A stretch of 64,000 bases of DNA from Davidsoniella eucalypti (taxonomy: Eukaryota; Ascomycota; Sordariomycetes; Microascales; Ceratocystidaceae). The position numbers were made by a program, and so were the translations under genes. The stretch is from the NCBI GenBank assembly GCA_004009845.1, contig RMBW01000019.1, positions 1 through 64,000 on the forward strand. Reading direction: 5' to 3'. Shown in pieces: positions 19,187 to 31,550 of this stretch. The stretch's first letter is position 1; every line of letters begins with the position of its first letter. The notes under the pieces were generated by a model, which worked only from the letters and a program-made list of their open reading frames with translations, did no database searches and had not been told where the DNA came from.

Positions 19187-20302
19187 CTAATCACCATTCA
19201 ATGCTGCGTACTGAGGTTGATCAGTTCCCGGAGGAGGCGCTATATATAATGCCCTCGAACTATCAGCGCCTGTTGAGTGGGAGACACTACCATTGGCACC
19301 CGACGATGCTTTGGTCGGCTTTGATACTGTCCGGCGGCCATCTCGCAACATTTCCGCCCTCTTTTCTTTATCCATCACTCCCACCGCCTTAGGAACACCC
19401 CATCTCACTCTTAGAGGACATCCAGCAATGACAGTCTTGCCTTTGCAAGATGCTGCTGCTGCTTCAGCAGCCTCCCGTGTTTCGTAATTGATAAAAGCAC
19501 AGTGTGTCATGTGCGAACAGGCTAAACTTTTGATTTTCCCAAACGTCTTGAAGAATTCGCGAATCTTGAACTCTGGTAAATCATCTTCGATTCCTGTGAC
19601 GAATAGTGACATTATGTTTCTATCAGTAGGCGGTAGCCAGTCAGCAGGCCCAGGAGGAGGTAAAGATAAAGCGTTCTTTCCGCCTTTACGACCTGCACCT
19701 GATGCAGTAGCAGCCCGAGAATCTCGAGTTCGCACGGGACCTGAACCACCAACTCCGGAACCTATCGCCGGATTCCCATGTCGCGAACTGGAGCCAGCTG
19801 ATGTTGTGTCGTGGCCAGCACTCCGACTAGATCTGTGGTAAGGTTTACTGTTTGCCAGCTTTCGCAGGAGCTCCCGGGCTTTTTCATCTGTATTATTATA
19901 CCCTTCGATTCCAGCCTGGCCTTCTTCGATAGCACGCTCGTTATTCTGCGCAAAATATTCGCGGTTGATATCTGAAGACGGGCCTGGTGCCACCATCTTC
20001 AAGGCTGCGTCACGAACGACGATGGGCAAACCAAAGGAAAGATCAAGCATACAGCATTGACAGCAATTCTTGAGGCGCGCGCATGTAAGGCATATGTTTG
20101 TACGCTTCTTGCGTCCTTGAGCTCGATCGGCGCTCCACGAAAATATAGTAAACGGTCGTGTGCAGAGCTTGCATTCAGCTCCGTGATCCTCCTTGAGCAT
20201 TTTGACGTATGGGTTCTCTGGAAGGCAATTTTCGCAAACGGAAGGGAAATCTGTAGTCTCCCAGCCTGATCGGTTCAGGTCCTGTTTAATTTGGGGAGGC
20301 AT
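19187..20302 (-). CDS. slt11: Pre-mRNA splicing factor Slt11/Ecm2 (RBM22-like), 371 aa
   Basis: Intronless. It belongs to the SLT11/ECM2 family, NTC-related spliceosome proteins that contact U6 and U2 snRNA in the catalytic core. The N-terminal half has paired zinc-binding cysteines (C23/C26, C44/C47, C71/C74 and C80-C84) and the family signature WETTDFPSVCENCLPENPY. An RRM spans about residues 231-302 (SLFVTGIEDD as RNP2, HCAFINYETREAAE as RNP1), ending LRVRWG. The C-terminal tail is Ser/Gly-rich, as in other fungi. Confidence 0.95.
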   Translation of the reverse strand: MPPQIKQDLNRSGWETTDFPSVCENCLPENPYVKMLKEDHGAECKLCTRPFTIFSWSADRAQGRKKRTNICLTCARLKNCCQCCMLDLSFGLPIVVRDAALKMVAPGPSSDINREYFAQNNERAIEEGQAGIEGYNNTDEKARELLRKLANSKPYHRSSRSAGHDTTSAGSSSRHGNPAIGSGVGGSGPVRTRDSRAATASGAGRKGGKNALSLPPPGPADWLPPTDRNIMSLFVTGIEDDLPEFKIREFFKTFGKIKSLACSHMTHCAFINYETREAAEAAAASCKGKTVIAGCPLRVRWGVPKAVGVMDKEKRAEMLRDGRRTVSKPTKASSGANGSVSHSTGADSSRALYIAPPPGTDQPQYAALNGD

Positions 20303-20841
20303 ATTGGCTGGGAAATTGTCTAGGTCGAGTTGCGACCTCTAATAAATCGGTGGTCGCGTAATCTTTAGGACAGGTCGTGATCGGTATTCGATATTTATGC
20401 GTGTCGATTCTCAAGATGTCTTGAGCTTTTTTAGCACAATTAGGGGAGAAAAATATTCAGGGTGATAGGGTTGATTGCCGATAAAGCTGGTGGAAAGATA
20501 GTAGATTTCAATGGGTGTAGTTTATAAATCAACTCATAGGCTCGTGATGCGAAATGCGAACATAAGTCTGAACGGTAATTTTTGCGCCGTGCTTCACCGC
20601 CTAATGTGTACTAACCCTGGGGTAACCCTATGTAGTAGTATTTTAATCAAGGTTGAATAAAATGTCATACACCTCGATGAAGTCCGCCGATAATCGTATA
20701 AACCAAACCCGTCGCAAATATCAACTTTGTTATGAAATATCGTACAGATTATAGACTAACTCTTTCTAATCGTACAACCGATGCTGCCTTATCCAGATTC
20801 TACAACGTAACTATTGCTCATAAAGGTATCCTACATGGCAT
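20303..20841. other. Intergenic between slt11 and mzm1
   Basis: Upstream region of slt11 and 3' side of mzm1. No feature was recognised. Confidence 0.5.
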
Positions 20842-21320
20842 TCAGCTACATCCACAGCCACCACTTGACCTACTTCCAAGTTTTGATTTGGGGGTTTTGA
20901 CACTGTCATTGTCGCCTCTTTCAATTTCATCATGAATATTGAGACCTTGTTTTTTTGGTCAGATAAAGTTACATAAAAAAGGACAGTTACGAAAGGTGCG
21001 GGAAGTATATCTAGATACGTACGATAAAGATCGTTGCCACTGTTTTCTCCTTGGACAACGTTGTGTCTTAATATTTGGGCCACACCCTTTGCTAATTCAA
21101 TAGCTTTGATAGCGCTAGGATCTGAAGGAGATAGATATGCTTTCTCTTGAAAGCCCTGGCGAATTTGATGACGAGCTGCTGCAAGTGTGTTGATATCACC
21201 TGGAGGAGTATTAGTTGATGCCGTTACTGAAACCTAGATATATGTCACTAATGAATTTTATTTACCGGCAAATGCAATGCGTGTTGCACGCCAAAGACTT
21301 CTGTAAACAGCTTCGGCCAT
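20842..21320 (-). CDS. mzm1: Mitochondrial complex III assembly factor Mzm1 (LYRM7), 111 aa
   Basis: Three exons: 21320-21266, 21199-21023 and 20945-20842; both introns are GT-AG and the joined frame is uninterrupted (336 bases). Mzm1 is a LYR-motif chaperone of the mitochondrial matrix that stabilises the Rieske Fe-S protein Rip1 before it enters the bc1 complex. The start MAEAVYRSLWRATRIAF carries the YR pair of the LYR motif at residues 6-7. The middle exon encodes AARHQIRQGF and AKGVAQILRHNVVQGE, and the last exon a YRLNIHDEIERGDNDS tail, all typical of fungal Mzm1. Short exons make the gene easy to miss by simple ORF calling. The model rests on splice-site reading, not on transcripts. 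Confidence 0.9.
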
Positions 21321-22357
21321 ATCCGCTTATGTATAAAATTATATAGAAGATAAGTTCGCTATGTGAACTTAAGAACCGCATCCAACAGATTGACGCCTGG
21401 TTACTGATGAAGCGACGTTCAGTTTTGGCGGTCGCTTAGTTCGAGCATGATGTATTTACCCGATGTTTGAACGCGAATACGAACACGGATTATATAAGCA
21501 GCAAGCAACCGTGTTCGTACTCGCGATCAAAAAGTGATTGTTACCTGCAACAACTTGTATTAGGTCGTTGACAACTCTTTTAAATCAATCATAATACATT
21601 GCTATACAGACGGGTGATAGGATGAGATATTATTTTCTTATTTCCAATCTCTCTTAATCTCATTCTAGTTTATGATATTTAATGGTATTTAAGGATTTTA
21701 TTTTATCTTTGCATTGGCATCCAAGTACGAATAAGATGCCATGATTTTTATCCATGATGTTCAACTGAGTACATAGTAATCATGGAGAGATTGTAGCAGC
21801 TTTGAATCCCGCCTTATTATGTGTTTTTAATTTGGCGTAAATATATTCACATGTCAAGAAGTACTACATATTACTATAGATATGGGGAGCAGGCCTTGTA
21901 TAGGAATATTCACCCCTGTAGGAACTATACAAATACATGTATTGTATTGTTGATACCTACATATCTGACCTATCTGTTCTCTTAAGTAGCAATGTACATA
22001 GAAGTTGTAGCTTAAAAAGGTAAAAAGGAGAAATCAGGGGTATTGGCCTCATTAGTTTTCTAGGTGGCCAAAAGAATATTGACGAATTCTTTTTGTTGGA
22101 CATCTGAGTTCGACAGGTCTTTTAGCATTTTTTTTTTTAAATTGCTGGCTCTGGTACATTTGTAGTTACTACCACGCGCTAACTTGTTCTTGCCTTTGAA
22201 ATTATTTATATAGACACATTGTCCAACATCCCTTTTTTAATCACCTCTATCTCTACCACCAACCTGATCTTCAATTCTATTTCGTGCCGTGTCACATCTC
22301 TTCTCGCACATCTTCCCTTGTGTCTTTTCAACAATAAGACTATCCCACCTCGATATC
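21321..22357. other. Divergent promoter region between mzm1 and erg6
   Basis: About 1 kb, AT-rich. It should hold promoters for both genes. A poly-T run is near 22129-22138. No sterol response or other site is called. Confidence 0.5.
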
Positions 22358-23663
22358 ATGTCTGCTACTACTTCTGCCCTCGAGCGTGAAGACCACGTTC
22401 GTGATGCTGCCTTCAACAGGGCCATGCATGGTGGTAGTTCCCAGGCTTCTGGTGGTATCGCTGCTATGCTGAATAAGGACCACGCTGCTAAGAAACTTGC
22501 AGTTGACGAGTACTTCAAGCATTGGGATAACAAGGCTGCCAAGGATGAGACCGCCGAGACTCGTGCTGTAAGACCCTTCCATTTACCCCTCGATACTGCT
22601 GATCTAGTACTTCATATTGAGAAAGTAGCACACATTTGCTAATATAATGTCTTCCATTGGATATAGGAACGCACCGCTGAGTATGCTACCCTCACTAGAC
22701 ACTACTACAACCTGGCTACCGATCTTTACGAGTACGGTTGGGGCCAATCATTCCACTTCTGCCGCTTCGCATATGGCGAGCCCTTTAGACAGGCCATTGC
22801 TCGTCACGAACACTACCTTGCCCACTCCATTGGCATCAAGGAGGGCATGAAGGTTCTTGATGTTGGTTGCGGTGTCGGCGGTCCTGCCCGTGAAATTGCC
22901 AAGTTCACTGGCTGTCATGTGACTGGATTGAACAACAACGACTACCAGATCGAGCGCGCTACATACTACGCCCAGAAGGAGGGCCTGTCCAACCAACTAG
23001 AATTCGTCAAGGGTGACTTCATGGTGTGTATCTCTATGCATTATTCTATAATCTTCGCCCATTACATACAAAACTAACATGTCTCTATAGCAAATGTCGT
23101 TCCCCGAAAACAGCTTCGACGCTGTCTACGCTATCGAGGCTACTTGCCACGCCCCCAGTCTCGAGGGCATCTACAGCCAAATATATCATGTCTTGAAGCC
23201 TGGTGGCGTCTTTGGTGTTTATGAATGGCTTATGACTGATGACTACGATAACGACAACATCCACCACCGCGAAATCAGATTGGGTATCGAGCTTGGCGAC
23301 GGTATCTCTAACATGTGCAAAATCTCCGAGGGAGTTGCTGCTATGAAGGCTGCTGGCTTCGAGCTCCTGCTTCACGAGGATCTGGCTGATCGCGATGACC
23401 CTTTCCCTTGGTACTGGCCTCTATCTGGTGAGCTGAGATACATTCAGACCCTTGGTGATGTATTCACCATTGTTCGTATGACCAAGTGGGGTCGTACGTT
23501 CATGCACAAGCTGTCTGGTCTCATGGAAATCCTGAGAATCGCTCCTCCTGGAACCATGAAGACTGCCGACTCTCTTGCCGTCGCTGCTGACTGCCTTGTT
23601 GCTGGTGCCCGCGAGCACCTGTTCACCCCTATGTACCTCATGATTGGCAAGAAGCCCGAGTAA
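22358..23663 (+). CDS. erg6: Sterol 24-C-methyltransferase, 379 aa
   Basis: Exons are 22358-22567, 22667-23023 and 23091-23663; both introns are phase 0 with GT-AG ends. Erg6 transfers a methyl group from S-adenosylmethionine to C-24 of the sterol side chain (zymosterol or lanosterol) in ergosterol synthesis, at the ER and lipid droplets. The sterol-binding aromatic signature YEYGWGQSFHF is at residues 91-101 and the SAM motif I LDVGCGVGGP at 134-143. NSFDAVYAIEATCHAP and LKPGGVFGVYEWLMTDDYD follow. The start at 22358 is chosen because family members begin just before LEREDHVRDAAFNRAMHG; an in-frame codon at 22289 is probably leader. The C-terminal sterol methyltransferase domain is complete. 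Confidence 0.97.
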
Positions 23664-24279
23664 GCAGAGCGTATATGGGAGCTGAAACATACAAATCAAT
23701 CGCTGTGCGCACATACTACAGATACGTTGAGCTGTATACAGACATATGTACTTGAATGACTGGTGTTACATGTAATGGCGGGTTTTTAAAAACTGGGAGA
23801 CAAGTGGTCATTATTTATTCTTTTTTAATCTTCTTTATTATATCATTAGGGTGCGGTTTACTTATTTCTTAATTATAACAATGCCCGGCTAGCATTCGCT
23901 TTGTATTCCTTTCCTAGTTCTTTCTATCTCGTCTACTTGCTGTACATCTCACGAGCTATCACATCCCATCACATAGATCTGGCTTAGAATAATAAACTTG
24001 AATATAAAGTATAACTATGATATCCTGTTGATAATTTATATTTAAATGAATAATCCGATCCTATGAATTGCATGTTATCAAAGGAATTTATTTACAACTA
24101 AACAACAAAGTTTATACAATACATATATTCTGATGATAAAGCATTTACATATCTATATTACGGATATACATATTGACGTCTATATATATATATTGATGTA
24201 GAAGCTATGTACAGCAAATACTCAATAAGCAAACTAAGCCATAGAAACTAACCTCAAACTACATTATAGTTTTATATAA
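23664..24279. other. Convergent 3' region between erg6 and lnp1
   Basis: AT-rich, with TATA dinucleotide tracts near 24180-24195. It should hold the 3' ends of both genes. Confidence 0.5.
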
Positions 24280-25541
24280 CTAGGGCTCACTGTCACTCTT
24301 TTCATTTTCCTTCTCAACAGGAATCTGTGTCTGTGCTTTGCGAACATTATCAATTATTTTTGACCCTTCATCAACTTCGCCGTTGCTTGCACCACATGAC
24401 ATGCACTTCCAAGTGCCGATTTCGACCATGGTTTTCATACCAGGGGGGGCCTGACCATTGACAACACGGCATTTTTGACATATCAAGACAATCCGGTTTT
24501 TCGGATCCTTTTCATCTTCTCCGAGAAGAAGATCTAGAATTCGATCATACCAGTGCGACTCGGGTACCACAGACGCCGACGATGCCATTCTTTGGTGTCT
24601 CATGTAGGTGGAAGTTGAATCAGGGCGTGGTGCATTATTGCTGAATGCGTTAGGCGCAAACTCCTCAGTGGGTTCAAAGGAAGCCTGTGAGGGATGAGAC
24701 GGGCCCTGAGATAGGGGATGATTCAAGGGAGACCCGATGCGGTTGATATTGGCGGTAGGGGGTGGAGGTAAAGTAGTACGGCCTTTCGCGGTTTGGTTAT
24801 GAGGGAGAGCTCCAGGTGCACCTTTTTGCTTGGAGCTATCCTTTGAATCATCTTTGCCTGTTTTTGAGTCCTCCTTGGAGGTGGCAGACCCTCCATATTT
24901 TTCCAACAATTCAAGAGTACTATCGTATTTTGTAGCGTCCTTGAGTTTTTGGATGGTCTTTTCGCGTTCTGTCTGGAACTCTTTGAGCCGAGACTCTAAA
25001 GAATCAATACGGAAATCGTAAAATGAAGTCGCAATCTGTCGTAGTATGTATATCCTAACAAGGAACATGAGATTTAGTATGAACAATAGATTATAGGGCC
25101 AGGAAGCTAGTTGTGTAAGGACTCATAACTTACAATGCGGGTGCACCTGCAAGGCCAGTCCACTCGATTGTGCCCATCTTCTGGGAGCCAACAACAAGGA
25201 AAGCTACGACGACATAGACAAGATAGGCGAATGTAAGATATAAGACAATTAAGACCCTCACTCTACGAGACCGAGCACGGGTTGAATCGAGTTGTACTTG
25301 GGCAGCGGTGATCTTCCCAGAGAGTGTGGACAGAGTCTTTTCGAAATTGGCCGTAGACGAGGCACCGCCCTAATAGAGTACATAATACAGTATGTTAGTC
25401 AAGATAGTTGCGAGGCGCCGATAGTAGAAATGGGGATTATATAGGTTAGGTAACTATAAATTTGTGGTGATATATAGCACAGCCCAATCAGCAGATGACG
25501 GCAAGTAAACAACTTACTTTCCATGGCCAGAATGACACCAT
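24280..25541 (-). CDS. lnp1: Lunapark-family ER three-way-junction protein, 344 aa
   Basis: Exons are 25541-25518, 25369-25134 and 25054-24280. The first exon is only 24 bases and encodes MVSFWPWK, the typical lunapark start. Lunapark stabilises three-way junctions of the tubular ER. After a short coiled coil, two membrane segments are seen (VLIVLYLTFAYLVYVVVAF and a second around GLAGAPALIYILRQIATSF), so both ends would face the cytosol. A charged, Pro/Ser-rich region follows. The C-terminal zinc finger has C279/C282 (CQKC) and C304/C307 (CMSC), with the conserved YDRILDLLLGEDE stretch before it. The gene is divergent from rud3. Confidence 0.93.
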
Positions 25542-26604
25542 GATCAAGGGTGGGGTGTGGGATGATCAGGCGCGAATGTGTGATGGTTGAAGTTCTTGTT
25601 CGAAGTATCATCAACAGGCTTGGTAGAGAGAAAAGAGACGTGGAGGGTAGCAATGACGATGGTGATACAAATAGCTAGATGCTGCTGGCCAAGCTATCAG
25701 CGTGCCGTGCCTAATTTGAATGAAAGAGAATACAAGATTAGCTATTACAATCCTTGCTGCAGTTTTAACAACATATGTGAGAAAGCTTAGGATTCGCTTG
25801 TGACGACACTACGGTAACCCTTTAACCCTTATTTTATAAGAATACGAAGGTGAATTTGACGCCATAAATAGCCAATATTTAGCCGGCGAGCGTTCAACAG
25901 CTACTGTACATGTATATATGTCCTCAGTAATTGATTTAGTTGCAGATTGGCTCACCTAACTTGAAACTTTGTGGCTTTCAAGGGTTGCTTGAAGCAGAGA
26001 AGGTACTATTTGTTCTACTGCCTTGTTACAAATTTACTAGGGCAAGAGTTCTCAAAATGTGATACAAAAAGAAGCTATGAACTAGTGTACAGCAGAATTT
26101 CATAAAAGGAATGGAAGCTTGCGTGACTTCAATGAACGCGCGGATCCTCCAAAAATGCGTCGTATGCAACTAATGCTAAGTAATTAATAGTATTGTCTAA
26201 TGACTAGATATCTATTTGAACAATTGCATTGTCGATATAGTATTTGATACTCGATATCTTTGAATTATAAAAAGTTTTCTTTGTTTACACAGCAGTTGGC
26301 GGCTGGATAGTAGGCAATAGACCTCCCTGTGCGTTGGTGCCCAAATACTGACCATCAGCGCATGATAGTCGTGTGGCAGGACCTAATTTGTTCACCATCA
26401 GCACATCTTGCTTGCCATATCGACTTTGCGACAACATCACCCCAAAAAGAACCATAGCCCCATACTAGAAAAGGGCACATACTCCAAATGCCAATTGAGC
26501 CGCTGCCTCCATTCCATTGAGATATAGCTTGTGCTAGAGAGCATTTATCACGTACTTAATCTATAGCTCTGGCACCGTAGCCTTGGGTCGCCGGCGTCAT
26601 CATC
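25542..26604. other. Divergent promoter region between lnp1 and rud3
   Basis: About 1 kb, no coding potential noticed. It should contain both promoters. Confidence 0.5.
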
Positions 26605-29600
26605 ATGTTCCAGGTAAGTAAGCCCAAGATCAAGATTTGGAAGCTTGCGCCAAGTTGGTGCCTATAGTTCAAGTGTCTACAAAGTGTAACATCCCCGAGC
26701 TAACTAAAGCGACGATACATAGCGACTCAAAGGAGCAATTGATCGCACAATTGCTGAAGAACAAGCCCGCATGAAAGCGCTCTCCGACCAGGCCCCGACA
26801 TCATCGACCTCAGGTCAACCTCACCACTCAACATCCACCAATCCAGAGAACAATGCCTCGCAGTCTCGAAGAGCCCGCAAAAAAGTGACCGAAGACTACA
26901 GCAACATCGACCAATCGCCCAATCCAGACCCGTCCGTGTTCGAGGCCGCATTCGCAATGGACTATAACACTGAATTGTCAGCCCCCAGCTCTCAAATCCC
27001 TGTGTCTTCAGAACAGACCACTCAAGACTCGGCTTCTTCAGCGACCAGCAAAGATGATGACACGAAGCAGAGAGACGAGCGTGCCTCAATGGAGAGAGTT
27101 CTATCACCGCGTCTAGACTCTATCTCGTACTCTGAGCTCCCGATCGAGGTCAGATCTAAGCTACGAAAGTTTGAAAAGATAGAGGGCGCATATACCGGTA
27201 TGTACATATCGCTTAGTGCAGACCGAACTTCTCATCAACTCGAATTCGGAAAGCTAATACTATAATATAGAACTGCTCCGTTCATATCGCATTGCACATG
27301 GCCGCGCTACCTCCATTGAGCCATTCGAACGCGTTCTCAAAGAAAACACACCCTTGACATCGATTCGCGACCCCGAAGCTCTCGCTGAGTACTTGAACCA
27401 GGTTCAGATGAAAAGTGATATGTTGATGGATGAATTGAAACGTATTACCACCGAAAACACCGACCTCAAGAAGACCAATAATGCGCAGTCCGATGAAGTA
27501 GCGAAGCTCAAGCAAGAGCTGGAGGCTGCAAAGGAAACACCCACCAGCCCCAAGGACCCTAGCGATGAGGCTACAGATGGCGAACGTCGAAACTCGTCTG
27601 ATTTCTTTTCTTTTGATGCTGAAGTCGATGTCCCGAAAGAAGAATCTGCTGAGTCAATCGAAGAATCTTTGCGTTACAAGGGACAGATCACTCTCCTAGA
27701 GACCGAAGTCGAATCGTTGAAGAGCCAGGTGAATGCCACCAAAGAGGAGCTGCAAAGTACGCATAAATCCCATGCAACTGAAGTAGCCCGACTATCAGCG
27801 GAAGTTCAATCTCTCACATCGAAGCTCGAGACAAAAGATGGGCGGCTATCGGAGTTGACTGCCAAGCTATCGGAAACCACTACTAGTCTTGAGTCAGCAG
27901 TCGAAGCAAAGTCAGCTTTGCAGGTCGAGCATGAGTCCGAAAAGCTTGACCTGGAGACACAAGTCGAGTTGTCTGCTAGTTCCATAAGGAGTGCAAAGAA
28001 AGAGCTGGCCAAGGCCACAGCTGCATCCTCTACCTTACGGGAGACAATTACGGAGTTGAAGGCTACTATCAACGATTTGGAGCTAGCTAAAAAGGTGGAC
28101 CAGGCGCGAATTGCCGAGCTTTCGATCAAGTTGGCTGAGCATACGGCAGAGCATGAAGCAACACCTGTGGCTGAACCTTCTGGACCTTCACCCGCTGAGC
28201 CTTCTCCAGCTACCACACAGACTGGAGGTGGCAAGAAGAAAAACAAGAAGAAGAAGAAAGGTGCTGCTGCAAACAATACAAATCTTGCTCCTCCGCAAGC
28301 AGAAGGTACTTCTCCTGCCAGCTCTCGTCCCGTATCTCCTGCCGTCCAGTCTTCAATTCCTGGCCTTGAAGCTGAAATTGCCCGCCTCGAGGCTGATGTC
28401 GCCAGCAAAGAGAACCAGATCCAGAGACTCATACAACAGCGAAAGGACACAGAGGCTCTACACGAGGAAATTGAAACCCTCCGAGATGAGCTTCTTGATA
28501 TAGGCCAAGAACATGTCACGTCTAAAGCCAAGGTCAAGACTCTCGAGCAAGACAAGGCGAAGCTCCAAGTGCAAATAAAGAAACTCCAAGAGGAAGCATC
28601 TTCAGGCGGGGTTCTTCAACAAGAACTAGATGGACTCAAGAAAGAATACGACGAGTTCAAATCAAAGACTCAGACATTGAAGTCGGATCTCTCTGCTGCG
28701 GAGTCTCTAGCTCAAAATCGATTCCGTGATTTGACCGAGTTGAAGGAGGTCTTGCAGCGTGCCCAGCCTGAAATGAAGAGCTTGCGCGAAGACTCAGCCG
28801 CCCTGAAAGTCGCGCAAGAGCAACTGTCCGCCAAGACCAACGATTTGCGTGATTTGGAGAAGCGTGAGAAGGAGCTACGATCAGAACTTAGCCGCACTCA
28901 ACACATCAGTGCCGACCGAGAGGCTGAGATTAAGGCGTTACGTGAAAGGGTGGCTAACGAGGAGAAAACCCGACTACGTTACGAAGACGCTCAACGTACA
29001 GCGGCTCGTGATATGCGCCGTGTCCAAGCCGAAAAGATCGAAATCTCTGCTCGCGAAGAGAAGGCCACACGCGAACTTCAAAAGGTCCAGGAAGAGCTAC
29101 AAAGACTGCATCCCAAGGTCCAAGATCTTGAGGACCAAGTCGAGAAGCTTGAACGCGAAAAGTCTCAGCTCAAGGACGAGGCTGATCTCAAGGGACAACA
29201 GTATGCCAACATGCAGTCTTTGGTCAGCGGTATGCGTGATGAAACTGGAGAACTTCGCGTCCAGCTTCGTGAGGCCCAGTCACAAGCCGAGTCTGTCGCT
29301 GAAGAACTGGTAGAAGTACAGCGTCTGTTGAGTGAACGTACTAGGGAAGGAGAAACGATGCGCAGAATGCTTGCAGATGTAGACGAGAGAGCCGACAACA
29401 AAGTTTGTGAGATCAGAGCTCGTCTAGAGGCTGCCCAGGAAGAACGAGATCGAATGGAAGATGAATCGAGTGCTCTTGCCCGACGCAAAACACGAGAAAT
29501 GGAGGAGTTGCGACAGAAACTACGTGATCTCGAGCGAGATATCAAGCGCTTGAATACCGAGAAGGAGGAACTACAATCACATGAGAACGAATGGCGCCAA

Positions 29601-30136
29601 CGCCGGGACGAGCTAGAAAGCACCGAAACAGGCGCCACCAAAGAGTTAGATGAGATGCGTGTTGCAGTATCTGATCTCCGAACAGCTTTGGAAGCTTCCG
29701 AGAAGCAGCTCCGGGATGCCGAATCTCAAGGAACGGACCTGCGCAAGATGCTGGATGAGGCTAAACAACGCTACGATCGTACTCTTCGTGATCTCAAAGC
29801 TGCCCAACTCCGCCTCGGCTCATCGAATAGCAGAACATCACTGGACTCGACGGCATCTAATAGCACTGTGAATACTAGTGGCGCTGCCGACACCATGTAC
29901 ATCAAGACTATCATGTTGCAGTTTTTGGAACAGAAAGATGTCAAACATAGAGCACAGCTGGTGCCAGTGCTTAGCAAACTTCTCCAATTTAACCAGTAAG
30001 TTCACGAAATATACAAGCCAAAGCCAGATTGCGCCATGACATAGATATCATACGAGATTCAAAGACTAACCATATGAAATATAGAAACGACGAAAAGAAG
30101 TGGATGTCCGCCGTCCAAGCCATGGGAAACTGGTAG
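26605..30136 (+). CDS. rud3: Golgin of the Rud3 type with C-terminal GRAB domain, 1086 aa
   Basis: Four exons: 26605-26613, 26723-27197, 27271-29995 and 30085-30136; the joined frame is 3261 bases. The first coding exon is nine bases (MFQ), joined to RLKGAIDRTIAEEQARMKA. Rud3 is a cis-Golgi matrix protein recruited by Arf1. An N-terminal conserved patch (SIEPFERVLKENTPLTSI) precedes several hundred residues of coiled coil, broken by a Pro/Ser-rich lysine segment (KKKNKKKKKG, near residue 455). The C-terminal GRIP-related Arf-binding region reads YIKTIMLQFLEQKD and LVPVLSKLLQFN. The last exon adds the final residues ending in MGNW. Without exons 1 and 4 the protein would lack both ends. Confidence 0.9.
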
Positions 30137-31550
30137 ATTACTTCGAAGTGATGGATGGATGGATACAGGAATCAGAAGAAAAGTAGACGGGCTGTATTAT
30201 GTATATACGATGTACCAACAAACTTATTTTACCGAGCTTATTATATTTGAATAGGATTTTGTCTGTAACAAAAACATATTTTTCAGCGTTGGATCAAGTC
30301 TACGAGTTGAAGAAATTGCCCTATCTATAATTTGCCAAATATATGATGCCCCGTTCCGGCAAAGCGGGGCCATCCTGCGGTCCGGCCCGTGTAGTGGGTC
30401 GACTCCACAATACACGTTAGTTCAATGGAGGCTGATAAATTTAAAGATTTTCTCAGCAATATCAACCTAGCTAAGAAGGGTTTTTTTTTTTAAAAAAAAA
30501 AAAAAAAAGCTTTGGGTTTGATTATTATCTTGGTTGAATGGAAAAGAATACATTGTTGGTCTCCACTTCTATATTTGAGTGGACTCATCAGACAGAAGCT
30601 TCTGGTGTTTATATATAATAATAGATAGGATGGAGTTTTACTACGCTTTGCTTCGATATATAATACAACCATAGTCACAATATAGTACTGGTAAGAATCA
30701 TAGAAATTCAGACTACAATAGGCTGGTAAAGCTAAGAGACGAAGATGGTGAAGAACTAATCACTAGTATGTAGGAAATGTCAAAGCAGTATATTGAAGCT
30801 GGAAAATAGAAAGAGTATCAAGAAAAATAAAAACAAGAGCAAGAGATACATGATGATGATCAAATAGACTGGGCTGGGAATAGATATTGATAGGGACTGG
30901 AACCGAAGAAAAGAATGGGACAGTAAATTCCGCGAGTAAGAGCTGTGCGAGGGTAAACGCCAAAGGAAATGATAACCGTGATCAAGAAAAGACAAGAGAT
31001 AAAAACAAAACAAAACAAAAAAGACGAGAATAAGTCGTGACAGCTTGTGATAAGATGTGTAACAGCCATTGACCGTACATTCAAAAAAGGAAATGAAATC
31101 TGTGTGAAAAGAAAAAAAAAGCCAAAAGAGACAGACAATAGTAAAGTAAGATCAGAAAAAGAAACAAAAAAAAACAAAAACAAAAGCTGGGTAAATAACG
31201 CTCAATCATAATGAGAGCAGATGTGTGTGCTGTTGGTAACCATAAGGATAGTTGGGGTATACGATTTGGATATGATCGTGACATATAACTGGAAAGAGCT
31301 GACGAAAATCGATATGTGAAGGGTGAGACTTGCAAAAAAAAAATCAAAAGGTAGAGATAAAAGTCATGGTAAACAAAAAAAAAAAGATAAACCTGTGCAA
31401 GATATAAAAAATAAAATAAAAACCGAAATGAGAAACAAATATAGAAAGGGAGGGAATAGAAGAAAAAAGGGCTTCGGAAGAAGCCTCGAAGGAGACGATG
31501 GCCACGATAGCGAATCATTGATACCAGAAAAATGAACTGATGCCGAGGCT
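30137..31550. other. Convergent 3' region between rud3 and the SWIRM gene
   Basis: It contains a homopolymer palindrome (11 T then 17 A, 30481-30508) and A-rich stretches (31100-31440). The ORFs here are low-complexity and Phe/Leu-rich. No gene is called. Confidence 0.55.
30481..30508. repeat. T11-A17 homopolymer palindrome
   Basis: An uninterrupted T run followed directly by an A run, about 350 bases after the rud3 stop, in a convergent intergenic region. It could act as a poly(A)-associated element on either strand; no proof. Confidence 0.9.
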
